From Sacculina carcini (lineage: Eukaryota > Arthropoda > Thecostraca > Sacculinidae), in the NCBI GenBank assembly GCA_916048095.2, contig OU696584.1, positions 1,397,501 to 1,461,500 of the forward strand: DNA of 64,000 nucleotides, read 5' to 3'. Positions 1 to 16,199 of this stretch are shown here, in pieces. Within the stretch, counting starts at the first letter, position 1. Every line of letters begins with the position of its first letter. Under the pieces are notes generated by a model. The model searched no databases and was not told the origin of the DNA. It saw only the letters and a program-made list of their open reading frames with translations. The position numbers and the translations under genes were made by a program.

Positions 1-427
1 TGATAATTGTCCTATATCCACTCCAAGCGAAAATTCAACACCGAGAGACAAGAACATTCTCTAGTTCTGACGCCGACACTTCACGATTTAAACTTACATC
101 ACGTGCTGGCAATATGCACGGCGCAACTACCTGATCCATAGCCGGGCATCCGACAACGTCTACGTCAACCTATTGTGTACAGGTATGAACACTACATGGC
201 ACACGTTACTTGATCCAAAGCCTGACGTCTAACGGTATCTACGCTGTCTCGACAATGTCTTTCGACTTTCCAAATCTACTCAACAACAATCTGATTCATA
301 GTGTCCACACTCAAATATTGAAAACATCTCGTTCGCCTATTTGTCTATGAACATACGCGCGACAAATACATGTGATGGCTACAAACTGTTTTTGTACATT
401 GACATGATTTAGTTCAAGTTTATGCAA

Positions 428-429
<2 letters not shown>
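1..429. other. Unannotated sequence
   Basis: I see no exon, repeat or motif I can support here. The sequence is of ordinary composition and is presumably intronic or intergenic to the left of the microsatellite. Confidence 0.4.

Positions 430-496
<67 letters not shown>
430..496. repeat. (TA)n microsatellite
   Basis: An uninterrupted TA dinucleotide run. The minus-strand reading frame across it is an artefact of the repeat. Confidence 0.95.
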
Positions 497-498
<2 letters not shown>

Positions 499-836
499 TT
501 GTAACAAGCTGAAAGTTTGCATGCAATGGTCAAACTCATAAAGTACTGAATAAAAAAAAGTGAGCTCATAATACAATATAATAAATTCGTTATACAAATA
601 CCACTTTTAAAAGATTTGAATATAATTGAAAATGCAGTTGAAATAAAAAACTAAAATATATACACCAATTTAGAACTTTCACACCTACCTCTAACAACAC
701 CATGCATTTGATTTAGCGAACATAACAGCAGTGGTGCCATTCAAAAAGAACAAAAATAGATCAGACCAAGAAAAAAACAAAACTACACGTCGACGCAATA
801 TGAGACAACCGCAGAGCGCAATAAATAATCATTAGA

Positions 837-837
<1 letters not shown>

Positions 838-871
<34 letters not shown>
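838..871. repeat. (AC)n microsatellite
   Basis: Simple dinucleotide run in A-rich sequence. The surrounding 497-930 shows nothing else that I can name. Confidence 0.9.
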
Positions 872-874
<3 letters not shown>

Positions 875-992
875 AGTACAAAGATAACCAGGTAGAGATA
901 GAAAAACTGATTACAGTGCACAAAAATACCTGAGAACAAAAACAAGTAAAAGATGAGTGTGCACTTTGAGCGGCTAAATTTTAGCATAGGGT

Positions 993-1238
993 TTAAGACA
1001 ATGTGGGATTAAAATATTTAGAGAACAAGTATGTGTACAGATATGAAGTGAAAGCGAAGAAAGATGGAGATAGAAGGATATGAGATGGAAGTGAATTATA
1101 GAAACGTGGGACAACAAATGACCAGGGATTTTCACACACTTTTCGGAGATATTGCAGATGATGCGAAATACGGACGTAGGGATTGGAGACTTGATATATT
1201 AAACGTACGATATATTTAGACTGATCTTCACCGGACAT
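993..1238 (-). mobile_element. LINE 3' fragment (reverse transcriptase C-terminus)
   Basis: The minus-strand frame contains the arrangement seen at the C-terminus of Jockey/CR1-type non-LTR polyproteins: a small exposed segment, then VPRFYNSLPSHILLSP, then a FxxF-rich helix (compare the family pattern GPRLWNSLP...S...FKxxLKTYLF). Only the last about 80 residues are present, so this is a 5'-truncated dead copy. Assignment is by motif; the clade cannot be fixed. Confidence 0.6.
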
Positions 1239-1619
1239 ACTTCACCTGTACATCAACCGGTATGACACCTCGCGATATCAATGTATCAAATCAACACGTG
1301 ATGAAAACACTAACCAAAAAGTAATGTGCGAATGTTTATACCGAAAACTATGTTTGAAAATGGATATCGACAGACATTTAGCAACGAAACGTTCAAAATT
1401 TCTTCCATATACAAACGTCGATCAATTCCCATGTATAAGCTATGTGATGATGATGGAAATTTGATTACCGGGACATTTAATATTTTACTATTTACATTTT
1501 TCAAGTATGATTGAAAATTATTATATTCTCGTCTCTGCCAAACATCGACTTGGCGATCCCGATATAATGAGTATCGTGACATAAAATAGAAATAAAGGAA
1601 AAAAGTTAGGTTGGGCATA

Positions 1620-2525
1620 GAATAAAGAATAAATATAATAAGAAAATAAGAATAAGAAATAAAAAAATAAAAGTTGGGTATAGAATAAAGAATAAATATA
1701 ATAAGAAAGGAAGAATAAGAAATAAAACTAAAAGTTGGGTTGGGTCGGGTTAGGAATAGAATAAAGAAAAAAAAAAGTTAGGTTAGGTATAGAATAAAGA
1801 ATAAATATAATAAGAAAGGAAGAATAAGAAATAAAAAAAGTTAGGTTGGGCATAGAATAAAGAATAAATATAATAAGAAAGGAAGAATAAGAAAGAAAAA
1901 AAGTTAGGTTGGGTATAGAATAAAGAATAAATATAATAAGAAAAGAAGAATAAGAAATAAAACTAAAAGTTGGGTTGGGTCGGGTTAGGAATAGAATAAG
2001 AAAATAAGTTAGGTTAGGTTAAAAAAAAAAAAAAAGTTAGGTTAGGTTAAAAAAAAAAAGTTAGGTTAGGTTAAAAAAAAAGTTAGGTTAGGTTAAAAAA
2101 AAACTAAAAAAAGTTAGGTTAGGTTAAAAAAACTAAAAAAAGTTAGGTTAGGTTGGGTATAGAATAAAGAATAAATATAATAAGAAAAGAAGAATAAGAA
2201 ATAAAACTAAAAGTTGGGTTGGGTCGGGTTAGGAATAGAATAAGAAAATAAGTTAGGTTAGGTTAAAAAAAAAAAAGTTAGGTTAGGTTAAAAAAAAAGA
2301 AAAAGTTAGGTTAGGTTAAAAAATAAAAAGTTAGGTTAGGTTAAAAAACTAAAAAAAGTTAGGTTAGGTTAAAAAAAAAGTTAGGTTAGGTTAAAAAAAA
2401 AAAGTTAGGTTAAAAAAAAAAATAAATAAATAAAAAAAAAAAAAATAAAAAAATAAAAAAAAAAAACGAAGAAAAAAAAAAAAATAAAAAGAAAAAAAAG
2501 TTAGGTTAAAAAAGTTAGGTTAAGT
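1620..2525. repeat. Purine-rich minisatellite with GGTTA/TTAGG units
   Basis: Two interleaved modules repeat irregularly. One is a 60-70 bp A/G-rich block (ATAGAATAAAGAATAAATA...). The other is a short unit, AAAGTTAGGTTAGGTTAAAA, with A-tracts of variable length. About fifteen copies of GTTAGGTTAGGTT are seen between 2005 and 2410. The array ends in an A-rich tract and a duplicated TGACGTCAGAGGGGGG motif at 2526-2556. Confidence 0.85.
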
Positions 2526-2589
2526 GTGACGTCAGAGGGGGGTGACGTCAGAGGGGGGAGGGGCAAGGGGGATAATGTAAACAAATGTC

Positions 2590-3507
2590 ACAAAGTGGTG
2601 AAGCCTTCTACTCATGTCTCTTCTTCTCTACAAAAACTTAAGTTACTTCCCATTAAGGCTCTCGTTGAGTATCGTATTTGTTTAATTATTCATTCAGCTC
2701 TTCATCTTCGTAAGCCTGCGTATCTGTTTGACCTCCTCTCTTATAAAACCTCATCTCTTTCTCTTAGGTCTTCTAACGATCCTTTTCTACTAGTTGAACC
2801 TTCCTTTCCTTCTAGGCATTCTCACTACAATCGTTGTTTCTCTATCTTAGGACCTCGTATCTACAATAGGCTATCTCCCTCAATACGCTCAATCAAATCT
2901 CTATCTCTTTTCAAAAGACATACTAAAAATTTCTTTCTCACTAAGTCCTACTACTGTCTTAATAATATTGTATATATTAGTACTGAATATAAGGTCTGAT
3001 TGTTTCCTAATTCTGTCTTATTTGTGTATGTGCTTCATGCGTGTGTTTTCCGTTCTTGTGTATGTATGTTTCTCTATTGTATGCTCTCTGTGTGTTGTTG
3101 TGTTGAGCTCTGTTATCTGTGTTCGTGTGTCTGATGTGTTGTGTTCTCTGTCTATGTGCTTCAGTGTATGTCTTTGTGTGTCTGTTATGTTGTGTTTTCT
3201 GGTTTGTATTTGTGTGTCATTTATGTTGTGATTTGTCAATCTGAGTGTATGTCGTTGTATGCCTGCTGTGTTGTCTTTATGTGTTGTATGTTGTGTTGTC
3301 TTATGTGATTTATGTCTGCTGTACTATCTTATCCAATATGTATGTGTGTGTGCGTGTGTATTTTTGTGTTTCTGAGTATGTAAACGTGAGTGTATGTTTG
3401 TGTTTGTGCGTATATGTACTTGTTTATTTTGTGTGTATGTGTGTGTGTGTGTGTATGTAGGTGATTGTGTATGTTCGTGATTGTGTATGTGTATGACTCT
3501 TGTGCTT

Positions 3508-3540
<33 letters not shown>

Positions 3541-3608
3541 CGCTTTTGAGACCCTCGGGTGAAAAGCGCGATATAAATGTCTTAATGTAATGTAATGTAA
3601 TGTAATGT
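2590..3608 (+). mobile_element. CR1/L2-like LINE, 5'-truncated, with 3' tail
   Basis: The frame from about 2600 to 2990 is the end of a non-LTR reverse transcriptase polyprotein: LPIKALVEYRICLIIHSALH, then FSILGPRIYNRLSPSIR, then SLSLFKRHTKNFF. A TG-rich 3' UTR follows. It ends at 3536-3608 with a GAGCGC...GCGCGATATAAATG hairpin-like terminus and a (TAATG)n tail, typical of L2/CR1 3' ends. The element lies immediately upstream of the first recognised Raptor exon, so its tail abuts the (TG)n tract that precedes the splice acceptor. Confidence 0.75.
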
Positions 3609-3643
3609 GTGTGTGTGTGTATGTGTGTGTGTGTGTGTGTGTG
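3512..3643. repeat. (TG)n tracts
   Basis: Two TG runs (3512-3538 and 3606-3643) flank the LINE tail. The second serves as the polypyrimidine-poor, TG-type splice acceptor region of the first Raptor exon. Confidence 0.8.
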
Positions 3644-3646
3644 CAG

Positions 3647-9644
<5,998 letters not shown>

Positions 9645-10422
9645 CGCTCTGTCTGTGTGTATGTGTCTGTTTATGTGTACCTGTGTGTGTTTGAATACGT
9701 GATAGGGTTGGGGTTGGATAATTCAGTATTAATTAATTATACGGCGTTGGTTTTAGCGGTGCGACTACAGACCGGTTTTAATAACAATATTATTATTATT
9801 ATTATTATTAGCAGCAGTAGTATTATTCTTACTATAATTATTGTTGTTGGTGTTGTGCTTGTTTGTACGATTGAAAAAACAAACAAAAAGACACGCATTG
9901 CAAACAACAAAGACCAATTTCATCCTATTCATATTCACACTTTCAGTTTATATATGCGTGTGTTTGTGTGTGTGTGTGTGCTTGGCCGAAATTCTACGCT
10001 GGGTCTAGTTTTATATGCGTTGATGCGGTGACACGAATTCTGTTCTGATTCAGCTCGCTACTTAGAACTGAAAGATGTTTGTTTGCGAAATGTGTGTATG
10101 TGCATTGTGAGGCGCAAAATATACTCGGATTTTCGAAGACGTTTTTGTTTTGTAACTATTTTAGTCATTATTGTTATATGCACAATAATTATGACGAAAT
10201 GAATTGAGAACAACATTGTGTCCTGAGTCCCACAGTCGTCACGACAGTTTAAACTGAACTGTGTCAAATGACATTTGTCAAACTGATATTTATACATGTT
10301 ATAATGTGTCAAACTGACATTTGTACATGTATCAGTGTCTGTTTGTACAATACCGCATTGTAAATATTGTACTGTCTGCACCTCTGAGACATTGTGTAGA
10401 AATTGCGCCATATATAAAATTC

Positions 10423-10428
10423 AATAAA
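10423..10428 (+). terminator. Candidate poly(A) signal for Raptor
   Basis: First AATAAA downstream of the stop that I noticed, about 780 nt away. The interval 9645-10422 would be 3' UTR. It contains a (TTA)n tract (9788-9815) and repeated TGTCAAA/TGACATTTGT motifs (10258-10335). Confidence 0.3.
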
Positions 10429-10689
10429 TGAAATGTATGGGCGGGGCCTGTACAGTCTTGGTGGTTTCAATCGCCGATCACCAACAGGTTCATATTGTTG
10501 AGCTTTGCGTTATATTTGAATTCGTTGGATTTCATCGTGTTTTGCATCACGCTAGTTTGTCTTTGATTGTTATTTGTAGGACACAAGCGTAATTGAATCA
10601 AATTCCCAAGCGATTTTGTTTTACAATTACAATTATGCCTAGGATACAAAATGACATTTCCAACAATTTGTCAAAAAAACACCAGTTCT

Positions 10690-11150
10690 CATTTATTTAA
10701 TTGACCTTTCCTCATTTGACCTGGTTAACCGCAAAAATATCCTGCAGGATCTTCGCTCTTTCCGCTTCTCGGGCCCGGCATTACACTTACTCAAATATTA
10801 TCTATCCAATCGATCTTTTTCTCTGTCACTGCACATAATCACAACACTCGTAAATCCAACTCTCTTATAGAAATTCGCCCCGTCTCCAAATCTTCCTGGT
10901 CGTCAAAATGGTTTAAATTTTATGCTCTTCGTCTCTTCAACCAGCTTGCTTCTCATCTTGCGGCTGCAAACTTTTTCAGCTCATTCTCCTCTAAACAGCG
11001 TGAACATCTCCTTAGTTTTTACTGTGAAACCATGTGTGCATGTTGTTTCAATATTATGTGATTAATTCTATACCTTCGATTGCCATAGTCTTAATATATT
11101 CACCTGTACTTTGTTGAAAGTAGCCGTTTCATTACAATACAATACAAGCA
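10690..11150 (+). mobile_element. LINE fragment (RT palm remnant and 3' end)
   Basis: The forward frame at 10702-10838 reads DLSSFDLVNRKNILQDLRSF then FSGPALHLLKYYLSNRS, the region after the first catalytic Asp of non-LTR reverse transcriptases (family pattern [11 protein letters not shown]...L.FG..G..L.....YLSNR). A C-terminal-like frame follows, then a 3' end with a short (ACAAT)n tail at 11130-11147. It is frameshifted and dead. Confidence 0.65.
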
Positions 11151-11449
11151 AACGAAGCAGAGGGGTATTGAATCGGAGGAAATTTACCAGGAATTAGAAT
11201 TATCAAAAAGCTCCATTAATTGGCCGATGAAGATGTGTTGGCGGAGCCATTCTTTCAGCAACAAAAATATGAAGTTCTTGTACTTTGATTCCTCCATGAT
11301 TTGCTCTCCCAACACTGATAAACACTGAAGTATATATATTGCAGAATAATGAAGATGACGAAGGCAATTATAACTTGCTGCAACACAAAAGATAATATAC
11401 TACCACTCGTACGCGCTCGTTATATCCCGTCTATCCTGTCCCGTACACG

Positions 11450-11640
11450 TCACATCCTGCACACCCACTCCCTGTCACATCCCGACGCCAATTCCCCATG
11501 TAGCTGACCTTTACTTGACCGCACGCACACGCGCATGCGCAACACCAGCCAATAGCGAACAAACACGCCTGTGACGTCACTAAGCACGCGCACGAACGCA
11601 CAGAAAACGCACGCCATCACAAACACACGAACATTCACCC
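11450..11640. promoter_or_regulatory. CpG-rich promoter-like cluster (NRF1, CCAAT, CRE)
   Basis: A CpG-dense patch in AT-rich DNA holds GCGCATGCGC at 11531-11540 (NRF1 core palindrome), CCAAT at 11549-11553 and the full CRE octamer TGACGTCA at 11572-11579. No TATA box is obvious. It is about 600 bp upstream of the 12170 ORF and is the best candidate for its promoter. Function is inferred. Confidence 0.5.
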
Positions 11641-11714
11641 ATCACATAACTCCTACACGCAAATCGCACAACCAATGAAACAGATAATCATTAAATACTC
11701 GCAGACACATTTTT

Positions 11715-11803
11715 GAGGTCCATTTTTGAGGCCCACTAAAATGTGCAGGCCCCTGGGCAGGCAAAGAAGGCTTTGCCCCCCCCCCCGCATAAATCCGGCC
11801 CTG
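11715..11803. mobile_element. hAT terminal fragment
   Basis: It ends ATAAATCCGGCCCTG, the inverse of the CAGGGCCGGATTAA terminus of the hAT element at 26699. No left end is found, so only a terminus remains. The frame continuing to 11940 holds a CCHC pattern CKFCGQRTHWMREC of uncertain origin. Confidence 0.5.
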
Positions 11804-11810
11804 CGTAGGC

Positions 11811-11941
11811 CGTGCAAGTTCTGTGGTCAACGCACTCATTGGATGCGAGAATGTGGCAAATGTTATCTGAATATGCCAGTAATTAATAATGATAGAAATA
11901 TTACTGAAAAGCTCATGCTGCGTATAACAGGAGTATTCTGA
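11811..11941 (+). pseudogene. CCHC zinc-knuckle fragment
   Basis: The frame contains CKFCGQRTHWMREC, a C-x2-C-x4-H-x4-C zinc knuckle as in retroelement Gag proteins, then GKCYLNMPVINN and a stop. No protease or RT follows. It probably derives from a Gag or LINE ORF1 and is too short for assignment. Confidence 0.45.
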
Positions 11942-12169
11942 CAAGCACAAGCACGCTATTTGCGTGGAAATTGGTCGTTGTATCTGACAATTTCAATGTT
12001 TTCATAATTCGCGATAATCATAAATAAGTATGTGATTTATTCAGCGTTGTTTGTCACACTTAAATTTTTTGATATAGTCGTATACTATTTTTGGTTGGTC
12101 GAATAGCATTTCAGAAAGTTCTCAATTACGCAATCACTTCGATTTGGGGCGTTTTCCAGTGCACACAAC

Positions 12170-12808
12170 ATGAGCCTAGACAGACTTTGGCTCGATCGAT
12201 TGAGCCAAAAAGATTACCGTGTTTACGTGCGAAACCTCAACACCAGAACCGAGATAGAGAAGAATGCACCGTCTAGACGGAGATCTGAAAAAGCTGGTTG
12301 CAGCAAATCACGCTCCAAACGAAACAAACCTACAACCGCAACAGTCCAGGACTTTCGCGATGTCTCCCAGAAATCTTCCAAGCCGACTTGTGTTGAATAT
12401 ATGTTGAGTGATGATAGCTTCTCGAAGAACAAGCAGGCTCGACGCCCCAATACGAACACACAGTGGCCGGCAACTGACACAGGTTTGTCCGAGCAAGAGC
12501 AGCGTGAAGTGGTTGTGATATCTGACGCACCGCACCATGACCCCACCTACCTTCTGGGTCACTATCGTCACTTGCTGATGGAAAACAAGCGATTGACCGC
12601 GGAAAATCGGCGTTTGGAGCAATTACTGGTCTCGGAGTATTCGCGCGACCAGAAGCTGGTGCTCAACTTTCTGCGTGCCAACAATATGGGTTCAATGATC
12701 GACTACACTCGACCTCACAGTGTTGACTCTCACCAGCCAACTGCCAACATCGACAACGTCGATCATAATGGCATGAGTGGCGTGCTTTCTTCACCAGCCT
12801 TCTACTAG
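12170..12808 (+). CDS. Unrecognised 212-aa coiled-coil protein
   Basis: The ORF opens at ATG 12170 and stops at TAG 12806-12808. GC content is clearly higher than its flanks and there are no frameshifts, which argues for a real gene. The N-terminal half is basic and Ser-rich; residues about 127-160 form a leucine-heptad segment (MENKRLTAENRRLEQLLVSE) that should be coiled coil; the C-terminus is polar. I recognise no family. A strong acceptor-like TTTTCCAG sits 11 bp before the ATG (ending 12158), so the ORF may be the last exon of a gene with an untranslated first exon near the 11.5 kb CpG cluster. ATTAAA at 13071 is a possible poly(A) signal. It could instead be an old retrogene. Confidence 0.6.
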   Translation: MSLDRLWLDRLSQKDYRVYVRNLNTRTEIEKNAPSRRRSEKAGCSKSRSKRNKPTTATVQDFRDVSQKSSKPTCVEYMLSDDSFSKNKQARRPNTNTQWPATDTGLSEQEQREVVVISDAPHHDPTYLLGHYRHLLMENKRLTAENRRLEQLLVSEYSRDQKLVLNFLRANNMGSMIDYTRPHSVDSHQPTANIDNVDHNGMSGVLSSPAFY

Positions 12809-13224
12809 TTTCCCATCAACAAACTGTTTATCATCTCCGCCCAGCTTGGCGGATGTATCAGACTGAAACGTTCTTATCTGACACAGTAATACAGAAAATT
12901 GTAACAATTTAGTATTAGTTTGTTTCTGACTAATGTGTGGTATGTGTGGTATGAAACGTTTGGAGGCTGGCGCAAACGGATCAGTAGCAGCCGACAAATT
13001 TTTATTAGCGGGACATCTGAAACTGCTTGCTATGCAATTACCACTGCCTGTTCAGTAAGATTAATATTATATTAAAAAATTAAGAAAATGGTGTCGTCAA
13101 TGATTGTGGAATGGTGGGAAGTCAGCGTCGGTCTGTGAATAGCTTCAATATTTTATGATAAACTTAAGTTAACGTTTGCAAGCAATTTCACATGTAAACA
13201 TCACTTAATGACAGGATAGTGTGT

Positions 13225-13380
13225 CATAGTGTCAACACCCCTGACCCCACACATAAATCCTGACCATGCTTATCTCGAGTTTAGTTCTTCATATTTTGCC
13301 AAGCCCCTGCATCTTTTTCTTGAGCCCCCCACCCCCCCCATTCAGCCCCCACCACCGGGAAAATCCTGGCGCTGCCACTG
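13225..13380. mobile_element. hAT-like MITE (family A), left-truncated
   Basis: Shares the internal CCTGACCATG..., TTTCGAGTTTAGTTCTTCATA-like and GCCAAGCCCC segments with the copies at 30045 and 44614, and ends GGCGCTGCCACTG. No matching left terminus is present. Confidence 0.65.
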
Positions 13381-13662
13381 CACGGAAGATTCAGAAAAGC
13401 ACAGATCGCAAGTCCCCGATCCAGATACCCACCACGAGATTCCCATCTGATGTGAAAGTGATACTTTGTGTTTTAATCTGATATTCCTCTCGAAGACCAC
13501 ACAGTCTATCTATTCAAAATATGAGAGAACGTTTTTTTATTCCGTTTTCAAGCTCGGCTAATCAATAAAACACTGCTCAAACAACTTAGTTATATAACTG
13601 CAAGTGTGAAGTCAGAACGTGAAATGGTTCATCACTTCCAACCCTCGAGTGCCCAGTCTTAT

Positions 13663-14075
13663 AAGTGATTTATTACAAGTGATTTATTACAAGTGATTTA
13701 TTACAAGTGATTTATTACAAGTGATTTATTACAAGTGATTTATTACAAGTGATTTATTACAAGTGATTTATCACAAGTGATTTATTACAAGTGATTTATT
13801 CCAAGTGATATATTACAAATGATTTATTACAAGTGATTTATTACAAGTGATTTATTACAAGCGATTTATTGAAAGTGATTTATAACAAGTGATTTATTAC
13901 AAGTGATTTATTCCAAGTGATATATTACAAGTGATTTATTACAAGTGATTTATTACAAGTGATTTATTACAAGCGATTTATTGAAAGTGATTTATAACAA
14001 GTGATTTATTACAAGTGATTTATTACAAGTGATTTATTACAAGTGATTTATTACAGGTGATTTATTACAAGTGAT
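13663..14075. repeat. 14-bp satellite (AAGTGATTTATTAC)n, left part
   Basis: About 29 near-perfect copies with scattered substitutions and two repeated variant blocks (13860-13925 and 13970-14000). It is continuous with 15902-16195 apart from the LTR element inserted into it. Confidence 0.97.
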
Positions 14076-14202
14076 TGTGGTAATATGGTCCTGTGTCTTA
14101 TTCCATACTTGTTTTGCCCCTAGCGTGGGATTATGTAACCAGGATGGACAGGGCGTTGAATACAGAGTTGGTGCTCGTTGTCTCTTGTGTGTGTTTACTA
14201 CA
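14076..14202 (+). mobile_element. 5' LTR (127 bp) of Ty3/gypsy-type element
   Basis: Starts TGTGGTAATATGG, ends TTTACTACA, and is matched by 15777-15901 with about a dozen differences. It is followed by a primer-binding-like TGGCGCAGCC. The preceding GTGAT (14071-14075) repeats after the 3' LTR. Confidence 0.9.
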
Positions 14203-14318
14203 TGGCGCAGCCGAAAGGATGTGAAGGTCAGTGTTAGAAATTTCCCTCTCAGTTAAAGATAATCTGGAGGTGTAAATATTGCCTTATCGAATATTGTCAT
14301 TACGAAATTGGACTAACA

Positions 14319-15179
14319 ATGGAAAAACAGATTGAAAAACTACTTGAGGTAGTTTCAATGAAAATGCAAGCGAGTGCTGAACGAGAAGCCCGTCAAACTC
14401 AAATAATGACGAGTTTAATGGAGCAAATGATGAGAAGCGAAACACGAAATTCGTCTCAACATACAGTCGATGAGTCACGTACCACACCGAAATTGCCTTC
14501 ATCCAATATTCCGGTTCCTATATTGCATAGCGGAGCATCGTTGCGCGAATTCGAATCATGGAGGCATAAAGTAGCAGGTTACGTGACTTTATCTAATATC
14601 AACTTGTTATCCCCGAAAGAGCAACAAGCTATTCTTTTGTCAATGCTGGATGAGGATTGTGTGCGAATTTCAAGGTTCAATCTAAATTTCCAAGAGGATG
14701 ACCCACTTGACAATTGCATTTCGAAAATAAGAGAGCACATTCGAGATACTAGAAACGCGATTGTAGACCGCAGGGAATTCTTTTCTCGCAATCAACAGGA
14801 CGGCGAATCATTTGTCGAGTTTTTATGTGCAGTCCAAGAAATCGCCGCATATTGGGAATTTTGCGACAAATGCGAAGACAACCGACTTCGAGATAAAATT
14901 GTGATGGGCATCCGTGATGAACAGGCGCTGCAAAGAATGTTTCAAGAGAAAAAGTGGAACTTGAATGGTGCTTTAAATATTTGCCGTGCAAACGAGAGCG
15001 CCCGAATAAGCTCACAAGAATTGAAGGCGAACGAAAATGAGGTACATGCAAGTGTGTGCAAAACACAGACACAACAGGAAGGCAATGGGCGTGCGACTAA
15101 TTGTAATCGCTGTGGTCGCCGACATGGGAATTCAGAATGTCGTGCATTGAAACAAAGGTGCCGGAGCATACGAATGTGA
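14319..15179 (+). CDS. Gag-like protein of a gag-only Ty3/gypsy-type element
   Basis: An intact 286-codon ORF 116 bp after the 5' LTR. It has an N-terminal helical region, a capsid-like central part with SFVEFLCAVQEIAAYWEFC, and a C-terminal CNRCGRRHGNSEC zinc knuckle of the C-x2-C-x3-H-x4-C type found before the protease in many invertebrate Ty3/gypsy elements. The ORF ends just after the first knuckle. Protease, RT, RNase H and integrase catalytic regions are absent; the sequence jumps to the integrase C-terminus. An intact gag with no pol suggests mobilisation in trans. Confidence 0.85.
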   Translation: MEKQIEKLLEVVSMKMQASAEREARQTQIMTSLMEQMMRSETRNSSQHTVDESRTTPKLPSSNIPVPILHSGASLREFESWRHKVAGYVTLSNINLLSPKEQQAILLSMLDEDCVRISRFNLNFQEDDPLDNCISKIREHIRDTRNAIVDRREFFSRNQQDGESFVEFLCAVQEIAAYWEFCDKCEDNRLRDKIVMGIRDEQALQRMFQEKKWNLNGALNICRANESARISSQELKANENEVHASVCKTQTQQEGNGRATNCNRCGRRHGNSECRALKQRCRSIRM

Positions 15180-15194
15180 TAGGCGTGCTGTCGG

Positions 15195-15627
15195 TACTAG
15201 AGAGCGCGTTATCACCACATACAACAAAATATCCCGAGCATTAGCACCACTACGGCTTGGACAGAGGGAATACATACATAATCGGTCCATCGGGAGATGG
15301 GATAGGGTTGGTGATGTGTCTGCTGTGGGTCGTCATCGTGCTTATGCGATCCGTCTTCCGAGCTGTCGAATTTGGTGGCGTAACCGCCGCCATCTGATGC
15401 CGGTTACTACCGCGAACCAGACATCGAAATCTGAACATACTGCGGACAACGGACACGACGAAGCCGACGGAACCGCAAACGATGCCGACGGCGGAAACGA
15501 AGCCAGCGCAGATTTTTACCATACACCGTCACCTACGCCAGACGTGCACCCGGCTGGTCCGCGGCGCAGCCAACGAGGACATCGCCGACCAGCTTACCTA
15601 GATGACTACGTCACTGATGCGGTGTAA
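15195..15627 (+). pseudogene. Pol C-terminal remnant (integrase tail)
   Basis: The frame reads APLRLGQREYIHNRS, then VGRHRAYAIRLPS and WWRNRRHLMPV, the GPY/F-like end of Ty3/gypsy integrase, then an acidic Asp/Asn-rich spacer and RRSQRGHRRPAYLDDYVTD, a frequent C-terminus of these polyproteins. It is in a different frame from gag and lacks all catalytic domains, showing an internal deletion of about 3 kb by comparison with complete elements. Confidence 0.8.
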
Positions 15628-15776
15628 CATTTCAGTCTTATGTTCACATGTTATATATAAGTGATTCAACTATTAACCGCGATTGTTGTTGTAAAATATT
15701 GTTTCTTCTCTACGTATGATCCAACAATTTCAATGTTCATCTTACAATGGATAGTGTGTGTAATCTTGGAGAGGAG

Positions 15777-15901
15777 TGTGGTACTATGGTCCTGTGTCTT
15801 AGTCCATACTTGTAGTGCCCCTAGCGAGGGATTATGTAACCAGGACGGACAGGGCATTGAATACAGAGTTGGTGCTCGTTGTCTCTTGTGTGTTTATTAC
15901 A
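15777..15901 (+). mobile_element. 3' LTR (125 bp) of the gag-only element
   Basis: Begins TGTGGTACTATGG after the purine tract GGAGAGGAG and ends TTTATTACA. It is followed by GTGAT, the same five bases as before the 5' LTR. Confidence 0.9.
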
Positions 15902-16195
15902 GTGATTTATTACAAGTGATTTATTACAAGTGATTTATTACAAGTGACTTATTACAAGTGATTTATTACAAGTGATTTATTACAAGTGATTTATTACAAG
16001 TGACTTATTACAAGTGATTTATTACAAGTGATTTATTACAAGTGATTTATCACAAATGATTTATTACAAGTGATTTATTACAAGTGATTTATTTCAAGTG
16101 ATTTATCACAAATGATTTATTACAAGTGATTAATTACAAATCATTTATTACAAGTGATTTATTACAAATCATTTATTACAAGTGATTTATTATAT
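15902..16195. repeat. 14-bp satellite, right part
   Basis: Same unit as 13663-14075, about 21 copies, with a few ACTTATT and AAATCATTT variants at the distal end. Confidence 0.95.
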
Positions 16196-16199
16196 TTGA

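Noticed and set aside
13663-16195. CRISPR-like regular repeats
   Set aside because: Units are directly tandem without spacers, and the context is eukaryotic.
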